From positions 24,578-88,577 of the forward strand of contig BDDC01000197.1 in NCBI GenBank assembly GCA_001662425.1: 64,000 nt of DNA. Direction: 5' to 3'. Under the pieces are notes generated by a model. That model was not told where the DNA came from. It worked only from the letters and a program-made list of their open reading frames with translations, and did not search any database. Positions 57,101 to 64,000 of the stretch are shown here, in pieces (the first letter of the stretch is position 1; every line of letters begins with the position of its first letter). Source of the DNA: Chlamydomonas sphaeroides. Lineage: Eukaryota; Chlorophyta; Chlorophyceae; Chlamydomonadales; Chlamydomonadaceae. Position numbers and translations under genes: made by a program.

Positions 57101-60100
57101 GGCGGCGGCCGACAAGGAGAAGGAGCGGCCGGCCAAGGAGGACAAGGAAAAGAAGGCCAGCAGCGGCGCCGCCAAGGCCGAGGCCAAGGGGGCTGAGGCC
57201 AAGGGCGCTGAGGCCAAGGGTGCTGACGCCAAGGAGCAGGCAAAGCCGGAGGCCAAGGAGGAGGCCAAGGAGGAGGCCAAGGAGGAGGCCAAGGAGGAGG
57301 CTAAGGCGGCAGACAGCAAGGAGGACGCCAAGGGCACTGATGCCAAGGACGAGGGCGCTGAGGCCAAGGAAGACGCCAAGGCCGCGCCGTCGGCCGACGG
57401 CGATGCAGCCATGGTGGACGCTGCAGCGGGCAGCAAGGAGGGCGAGGCGATCGCGTCCAAGCCGGCGGACGGCTCTGGCAACGACGCAGGTGGGATGCCT
57501 GACGTGCATGGGCGGAAGTCATCCACCTTGTCACCTGCCTTGCTAGCGGCTTCTTCACCGCATGGCACGTTGGCGCTATTTCGGCCGGTTCCCGACGCCG
57601 CAGTCCCGCTCTCACTACTGACCGCAGTCGTAGCCTCGTCCGCACCCGCTGCTGCGCCAGCGGCGTCCGCGGTGCCGCTGCCTGAGGAGCCGACGCTGCA
57701 GCTGCGCGGCCGCGCCGGATTGTCGGCCCCGCCGCCTGCCGCCGCCGCGGCCGTGCTGCGCCACGCCAGCAGTACGGCGCCGTCGCCATTCGACCGGGTC
57801 AAGACGGTGTCGCTGTCGCTGCATGGCCTTCTCGACTACGACGAGAGCGACCGCGACGAGCCGACGTTTGAGCTGTCCGTTTTCGCCGAGTGCATGCTGG
57901 ACATGCTGTCACGGGAGTACGGCACGACCGTGTACCGCGGGCTGTTGGCCGAGCGGTACGTCACTAGTTGCGGGCATGCGACGGGTGTTGCTTTCCGCGC
58001 CGCTGCTGTAGCGGCTCCGTAATGCGCATGCGCATGCCTGTGAAGCTCGTTGCTGCCGTGCTGCCACAGGGAGGCGCTCCTGCAGCTGCGGCAAGAGCCG
58101 GCGCCGGCGGCCGCCGCGGACGCGGGCGCCACCGCTGGCAGCGCAAAGCGAGTGCGCCAGGAGGCGGACGGCGCCGGCGGCGAGGCGGCGGCGGCCGAGG
58201 GCGGCAATGACGCCAAGCGCGCTCGCGGCGAGGTGGGCGCTTGCGGGGCCACACAGCGCGTCAGCTAGCCTCGCGATCATGTGTGACAACTCCGTCCTCA
58301 TCTATGGCGCGCGGCGCCTCGCGATATGACGTGTCATGCGTCCTGTGGTGCAGGACCCATCCGGGGACAAGGCCCCAGCAGACGCCACCACTGCCGCCGT
58401 GGCAGAAGCGGCCCCGGCTGACGCCGCCGCCGCCGCGCCGGCTGAGGTCAAGGAGGAGGAGGAGGCCAGCAAGGCAGGCGACGCGGACATGGCCGAGGCA
58501 GAGCCAGCGCCGGCGGAGAAGGCGGAGCCGGAGGCGGCGCCGGCGGAGGCGGCAGCAGAGGCCGAGCCGGAGGCCGAGGAGGAGGAGGAGGAGCCCAAGC
58601 CGGCCAAGGGCAAGGCCAAGGGCAAGCGCGGAGCGGTGAGTGCAGCCGCTGCGCCTAGCCCAGCCCTGAGCCCCTGACGTGTGCTGCCTTTGCGCTGGTC
58701 CAGCTCTAGCACCACGCTCCTTATCACCGCTCAGCTAGCTTGCGGGATCCCTCTGTATTGCGGCACACGGCTTACGCACTGGTGGGCTGGGCGCCTCTGA
58801 CGCTCCTCACAATCTGTCGGTTGCTGTCCTGCCGCAGGCGGCTGCGCGGGGGCGCGGGCGAGGCCGCGGCAAGGGCGCCAAGGGGGCCAAGGGCCGCAAG
58901 ACGTCTAAGGTGGAGGAAGAGCCCGAGCCGGAGGAGGAGGAGGCGGATAAGGACGCAGGCGACGCCACCGGCAAGGAGCCTGCGGCTGAGGAGGAGGAGG
59001 CGGATGAGGCCGAGCCCCCGGCCGAGGCTGCCAACGGCGATGCCAAGGCCGCGGAGGGCAGCGAGGCGGCAGCTGCCGAGGCGGTGCCCGCGGACGTGAA
59101 GATGGAGGAGGGCGGCGAGGGCAGGGAAGCGGAGGTGAAGCAGGAGGCCGAGCAGCCGGCGCCGTCTGAGGTCGTTGGGGCTGATGCGAAGGCGGAGGCG
59201 CAGCCGGTTGGCGGCGCCGACGCGGCGGCGGCCGAGGTCAAGGAAGAACCGCTCGTTAAGGTGTGAGGGTCGGGTTGCGTGGCCATGTGCAGGGCCCTTG
59301 GCTGAATTGCGTTCCGCTGTTGATGCGCCATCCTGCCTCGCTTAACCGGAGCCACGCCGTGCCCTGAACTGCCCTTCCTCCCTTGCTCCTCCCCGCTCTC
59401 CTCAGGAGATGGACGTGGCAGAGGAGGACATGGAGATAGACAAGGCCGACGCGCCCACGCCGCCGCCGCCGCCACCTCCGGCGGCCGACGACGCCGGCGA
59501 GCCGTCTCCCAGCGCCAAGCCTGCTGCCGCCAAGTCACCAGTGCCCAACCGGGCTGGCGGTCGGTCGAGCTCTCGCGACCCCAAGGAGCGCGAGCCCCGG
59601 GACAGCAAGGACAAAGATCGGGAGAAGGAGCGGGAGAAGGAGCGCGAGAAGGAGCGGGAGGAGAAGCGGCGGCGGGAGCGGGAGCGCAAGAAGTACGTCA
59701 CGGACACCACGTTGCTGCTGGCATTCAGGTGAGGCCGTGCGCGGCGCCAGACCTGCGACCAGGACTTGCGCCGCGCAGTGCCGCAGCGCGGCTCTGTCCC
59801 GCAGCGTGCATGCCTGCAGCCACCATCTGCCTTCGCCTGCGCGGCTGCGGGGTCGTGCTTTTGTCAGCCTGCAGGCACGCTTCATGTACCGGTTGCTGCC
59901 CGTCAGCCGTTTGCCCCGACCCCGTCACCCACGCCCCCGTGCTCTCAATCCTTCCGTAGCACCCCAGCCTCATGCCGCCCTCCCCGTTGCCTCACCCTTG
60001 GTACATTCCGTCCCACAACCCCATCTCTCCCTCCCCGCTGTGCCCTGCCGCCCTCCCGCAGGTTCTTCGACCGCACCGGCTGCGGCTACGTGCGCACCGA

Positions 60101-60584
60101 CGACCTGCGCCGCCTGCTGCACAACCTGGGGCTGGGCCTGCCGCACAGGCTCGTGCGCGAGCTGGCGCGAGGCGGCTCCGACGACCTGGGCCCCTGCGCC
60201 CGCTTCAAGAGTAAGCCGGGTATTGGGGTTGAGCGGGCAAGGGGCGGTCGGGGTTGCTCTGGATCAGCTGCATGCCGCCGCCCGCGGCGGGCGGGCCCAC
60301 CGGTCTCCGCCGCCCGTTCTGCGCGTTCTGCGCGTGTCTGCATAGCTGGAGCGAGGCCCCGCTGCTGACTCCGCTCCGCGCTCCCTCGCGTTCCCTTGGC
60401 GGCCCCAGGCGACAAGCTCTACTATCGTGACCTGACCGACAAGGAGGTGAAGCAGGAGCCAGGGGCGGCGTCCGGCAAGGAGGGCTCCGAGCCGCCGCCC
60501 TCCCAGCGTGGCGCCACGCCGTCGGCGGCGGGCACCGGCGAGGAGGGCCGCGGCGCGCGGGACGGCTCGGCCGCCCCAGCGTAG
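51200..60584 (+). CDS. CCAR1/DBC1-family nuclear coregulator
   Basis: CCAR1 and DBC1 are nuclear transcription and splicing coregulators; Arabidopsis RSA1 is a plant relative. Twenty phase-compatible exons give about 1,960 residues: 51200-51298, 51415-51477, 51576-51633, 51718-52433, 52586-53170, 53459-53648, 53785-54581, 54716-55072, 55438-55536, 55670-55807, 55948-56123, 56393-56738, 57075-57489, 57628-57955, 58070-58232, 58354-58635, 58838-59260, 59406-59728, 60062-60210, 60409-60584. Residues 1-570 are Tyr/Gly/Ala/Gln-rich and prion-like. Residues 571-836 are Met/Gly-rich, then an Arg-Asp/Arg-Glu tract. About 855-1208 is the DBC1 region (DYSFRAPHYCVATLERDY, LIRTLIRYARDQAGLDLSPC, EVVVLFACVPDACL). 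About 1395-1455 is SLSLHGLLDYDESDRDEPTF plus FELSVFAECMLDML. About 1845-1915 is the degenerate EF-hand (FFDRTGCGYVRTDDLRRLL, KLYYRDLTD). No SAP domain was found. Confidence 0.9.
54340..54520 (+). repeat. Arg-Asp/Arg-Glu coding repeat
   Basis: A six-base CGGGAC/CGCGAG-type repeat in exon 7 of the CCAR1-like gene encodes alternating RD and RE dipeptides, as in SR-like splicing proteins. Likely length-variable. Confidence 0.85.
57172..57305 (+). repeat. AEAKG and KEEA tandem coding repeats
   Basis: Two adjacent in-frame repeats in exon 13 of the CCAR1-like gene: a 15-base unit for AEAKG (about 57172-57235) and a 12-base GCCAAGGAGGAG unit for AKEE (about 57250-57303). They lie where animal CCAR1 carries its SAP domain and acidic linker. 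Confidence 0.85.
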
Positions 60585-60888
60585 GCGCCTGACGATGCTG
60601 AGCGGGGGGTTACTTCGGGTTGGCAGGGGCGCGTTAATGGGAGCTTGTGCAGTTGAAGCGGCGTGGCTGTGTCGGGTGTTCGACAGGTTTCTGCTTGGGA
60701 CGCATGTAAGGACGAGGTCGCTGTACGGCAGGTGGTGTGTGTGGCGAGCACGACGCTCAGTTTAAGTGCAAGTCTCATTTTAACGCGAGTGGCTCACTGG
60801 TGCACGACTTGCTACATTGCGCTCTTGTCGAGTCTTAGCCGACGCGAAGCTTGCACCATCCACACAATTGCTTTGTTGAGCCTCGGCC
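60585..60888. other. CCAR1-like 3' UTR and HST 5' region
   Basis: 304 bases between tandem plus-strand genes. It must hold the poly(A) site of the first gene and the promoter of the second. No coding frame is supported. Confidence 0.5.
60705..60709 (+). terminator. Putative TGTAA polyadenylation signal of CCAR1-like gene
   Basis: TGTAA about 120 bases after the stop at 60584, on the right strand. Confidence 0.5.
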
Positions 60889-63358
60889 ATGGACCTCTGT
60901 AGCACCACCGGTAGAGGCGTATGCTCATCACCAGCATCTACGTCGCGGCCGGTGCTGTGCGCAAGGAGGCTCCGGATTGCATGCGCGCCGGTGAGTCGCT
61001 TCGCCGCGCGCTGTCTCGGCTGCGCCAAACATGTTCAATGCCCTGTGCAGGCTGCACCGGGACGTAGGCACATCGCGGTTCTTGCGTCCGCAGCGTCAGG
61101 GGCTGTGCCACTGCCGCCTGGGGCCGGGGGCGAAAGCTTTGCGCAAAAGGTCTCCAACTTCCCCAACGCGTTCTGGAAATTCCTCCGACCTCACACAATT
61201 CGCGGAACAATCCTCGGCACATCCGCGATAACGGCAAAGTGAGGCGCGCAAACTGACCTTGGCATCGTGCGGTCGACCGCCAGCCAGAGCGCGATCAGGC
61301 CGACCCACATGCCACTGCTTGCCCTGCAGAGTCCTCCTTGAGAACCCCCAAGCGATAGACTGGTCGCTGTTGCCGCGCGCTCTGCTCGGCCTGGTTGCCC
61401 TGCTGTGCGGCAATGGCTATATCGTGGGCATCAACCAGATCTACGACGTCGATATTGACGTCGTTAACAAGCCCTTCCTGCCCGTGGCGTCGGGTGAGGC
61501 GCCGGGGGAGCCAGGCGCGTCGCCGGGGGGAAGCCAACACCCCCTAGGGTTATCCCAGCCCCGGCAAGCGCACCAAGCCCCTCCCCACCCGCCCCACCCT
61601 CCCCACAGGCGAGCTCTCCACGCCGCTCGCGTGGGGCCTTTGCCTGGCGCTCGCCGCGACCGGCATGTCGGTGGTGGCCGCCAACTTCGGGCAGGTCATC
61701 ACCACGCTCTACGCCTTCGGCCTCTTCCTGGGCACCGTCTACTCGGTGCCGCCGCTGCGCCTTAAGCAGTACCCCGTGCCCGCCTTCATGATCATCGCCA
61801 TCGTGCGAGGGTTCCTGCTCAACTTCGGGGTGTACAGCGCGGCGCGCGCGGCGCTGGGGCTGCCCTTCGAGTGGAGCCCCGCCGTCAGGTGCGACCAGCG
61901 GGGCACGCTTTGGTGCGGGCTCACGGTTTGAAATCCGGGCGCCATCCGGGGGCCACAAGAAGCGGCATGGAGCCGGCGCGTGGGTGGAGGGCTGTCTAAT
62001 TGGGCGGTGGGATGCAGATTGGGGGCTGCACGCCGGTGGGCTGTCAGGGCAGCCGCGCTTCGGGGCCGGCAGGTGATCGGCACGACGGGCCCTGCCGCGC
62101 GGCGGCAGGGCCGCTGCCCCGTGATTAGGGCTAGAAGCGCCTGAGTATGGCGGGGCGGGACCTGGACCGGTTCAACCCCAGACTAGAGAGTGCACGATGA
62201 GCGCTCGGCTAGGGCGGGAGCAACGATGGTCACCGCCTCTCAGCGTGTACTGCAGGGCTGGTGGCGTAGTGCTCAGCAGGGCACTTGCGTACCGCGCCGG
62301 CGAACGCCGACGGGCTGGCGCGATGGGGTGGTGGTATCGCGAATAGAGCCTACGCGGGCTCGTGGGCAGCGACCTCGCCGGTGCGGCGAGCCCGGCTGTC
62401 TGCTGCTGGTGGTGGCAGCTACAGACCCAGCTCCGCAAGGCCCCACCCAGCGCCCACCTGCCAGCGGCCCCGTCCCACCCCCACAGCCCCTTGCCGGGGC
62501 CTTGCGCGCGAGCCCGCACTGACGCCAACCAGAGCTGGCCCTCCCGCCTCATCGTGCTTTGTCGAATTGGCCGGAGTGCCTCGCTTGCTCAGCTACCACT
62601 ACGTCTCCGTTGCCGGCCCTTTCTAAACCCGCCCTACCCCTCGTGCCCTCCCCCTGCTGCTCAGTTTCATCACCGTCTTCGTGACGGTGTTTGCCACCGT
62701 GATCGCCATCACCAAGGACCTGCCCGACGTGGAGGGCGACCAGGCAAACAACATCTCCACCTTCGCCACGCGCATGGGCGTGCGCAACGTGGCGCTGCTG
62801 GGTGAGGCGGCGCCCGGTGGTGTGGATGCGCTTGTGCGGCGCGCGCCGCACCGCAGTCACAGCTTGGAAGGCAACAAGCCAAAGCGGGCCTGCGTGTGAC
62901 GCGGTTACCCGCTCGAAGTAGCAATGGGCCGTGCGGTCAACCCGCACGCTTCCCAGCACCGCCGCCCGCGCCACCTCGCACGGGCCCGCACCCGCTGCCC
63001 GCCCGCACCCCGGCCACCCGTCTCCCCTCGCTTACCGGCCTCAGCCTTCTCCCACCCCTGACACACGACACTAACCCTGGCCCCATATCCTGCCCTCTCC
63101 CCCCCCGGCCGCTCCCGCCCCGCAGCCATCAGCCTGCTGCTGGCCAACTACCTGGGCGCCGTGGGGCTGGCTCTCACCTACAGCCACGCCTTCAACGTGC
63201 CGCTCATGGCGGGCGCGCACGCCATCCTGGGCTGCGTGCTGCTGCTGCGCACCCTCAAGCTGCACGCCAGCAGCTACAGCCGCGAGGGCGTGGCCAGCTT
63301 CTACCGCTGGATCTGGAACCTGTTTTACGCCGAGTACGCGCTGCTGCCGTTCCTCTAA
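60889..63358 (+). CDS. HST: Homogentisate solanesyltransferase, plastid
   Basis: A UbiA-family membrane prenyltransferase that joins solanesyl diphosphate to homogentisate with decarboxylation, the committed step to plastoquinone, in the chloroplast envelope. Six phase-compatible exons: 60889-60990, 61051-61238, 61330-61493, 61609-61888, 62665-62801, 63126-63358, giving 367 residues. Exon 1 and the start of exon 2 form a Ser/Thr/Arg-rich transit peptide. The first Asp motif is NQIYDVDID (132-140) and the second DLPDVEGD (263-270); both chelate magnesium-diphosphate. HST-typical blocks include NAFWKFLRPHTIRGT, NKPFLPVASG, FLGTVYSVPPLRLK, AIVRGFLLNFGVY and WNLFYAEYALLPFL. NQIYD together with the RGFLLNFGVY block favours HST over the tocopherol enzyme HPT. 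Several membrane spans are visible. Confidence 0.95.
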
Positions 63359-64000
63359 GCGGACCCGGAGTCTGGATGCTGTGGAGGGATACGATTTGGC
63401 GGGCCGGGGACGGACACGGTGTTTGATGCTGATGGGGAGTGGATGGAACGGCGTGAATGGAACGGAGGGGTGGTGCAGAGAAAGCAGCGGGGGGATGGGG
63501 GTGCCGGTGCAGCATGCGGATGGTGGGCGGGGGCCAGCGGGCAGGGCGAGATGCCGTTTGGGTGTCGCGGGCGTTGCGCGGATTGCAATCTGGGAAGCCG
63601 TTGCCGTCGCCGAGGGTGGCGGCCGGCTACGACGGTTTTGGTTGGGGCATCCATGGCTGGGGGTGAGCTGAGGACGGCTGGAAGAAGCCGGGCGCGGGGG
63701 CGAGGTTGCTGCGGCAGGGGGGCCGGGGGCGGGGCACGCCCAGGCGCTTTCTGGACAGGCGAGGTCTCGGCGGTAGCCCTGAGGGCAGCCGGTGCCAGGA
63801 GACAGGCGAGCTCAAGTGGCTGGATCGCGAATCGCTGTTTGTGTAACCTGCGCCCCGACAACGTAAAGCGTTTTTGGAGGGGAACGTTATGTCTCCCCCG
63901 GAGTTCAGCGGTGTTGCGCTCGGCGCTCGGGCCCCCCCCTCTGCTAAATGGCCCGCCCTGGGCAACGGCGGCGAGCACAACGCCCGCCGCCGCTCCTGCG
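63359..64000. other. HST 3' region, no further gene recognised
   Basis: GC-rich with short open frames only. It contains the probable HST 3' UTR. A minus-strand open frame at 63355-63978 is Pro/Arg-rich with no motif. Confidence 0.5.
63842..63846 (+). terminator. Putative TGTAA polyadenylation signal of HST
   Basis: TGTAA about 480 bases after the HST stop, on the coding strand. Confidence 0.4.

Noticed and set aside
62150..62190. tRNA-like B-box (GGTTCAACCCC) in the large HST intron
   Set aside because: The T-stem does not pair, and no A-box or cloverleaf fits upstream.

Overview
The window is nuclear DNA from a green alga (Chlorophyta), most likely a core chlorophyte related to Chlamydomonas or the Sphaeropleales. 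The evidence is very high GC content, dense short GT-AG introns, Ala/Gly/Gln-rich low-complexity proteins, TGTAA-type polyadenylation signals, and plastid, peroxisome and possibly ciliary genes together. Nothing bacterial, viral or transposon-like was recognised. Gene models were built by hand by joining open frames at splice sites with compatible phases. Coordinates are the outer limits of the coding exons.

Left part (1-20 kb, all minus strand): a locus with one or two coding regions for membrane-anchored, Ser/Ala-rich proteins of unknown function (719-4579); isocitrate lyase in 11 exons (6696-9819); a small EF-hand protein in 7 exons (10851-12563); a Q/P/A-rich protein (13846-16762); and intronless PEX22 (19024-19809).

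Middle (20-51 kb): a SET-domain methyltransferase with a signal peptide (20002-23746, +), divergent from PEX22; a DUF1995/LPA3-like plastid protein (25777-28329, -); a tentative small membrane protein (28780-29292, +); a giant coiled-coil protein of about 3,270 residues in 22 exons (30521-44214, -), with a possible 64-residue ORF just upstream on the same strand; a divergent centrin-like EF-hand gene (44945-46791, +); and an unrecognised helical protein gene interrupted by a 399-base assembly gap (47392-50903, -).

Right part (51-64 kb, plus strand): a 20-exon CCAR1/DBC1-family nuclear coregulator of about 1,960 residues (51200-60584), followed by plastid homogentisate solanesyltransferase (60889-63358).

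Functional links: isocitrate lyase and PEX22 (glyoxylate cycle and peroxisome biogenesis) lie about 9 kb apart. HST and the DUF1995 protein both concern photosynthetic electron transport. The centrin-like gene shares an intergenic region of about 400-700 bp with the giant coiled-coil gene, compatible with (not proof of) co-regulation in a centriolar or ciliary role. The most interesting items are the giant coiled-coil gene with its possible dicistronic small ORF, the apparently secreted SET protein with N-glycosylation sequons, and the plant-lineage CCAR1 that seems to lack a SAP domain.
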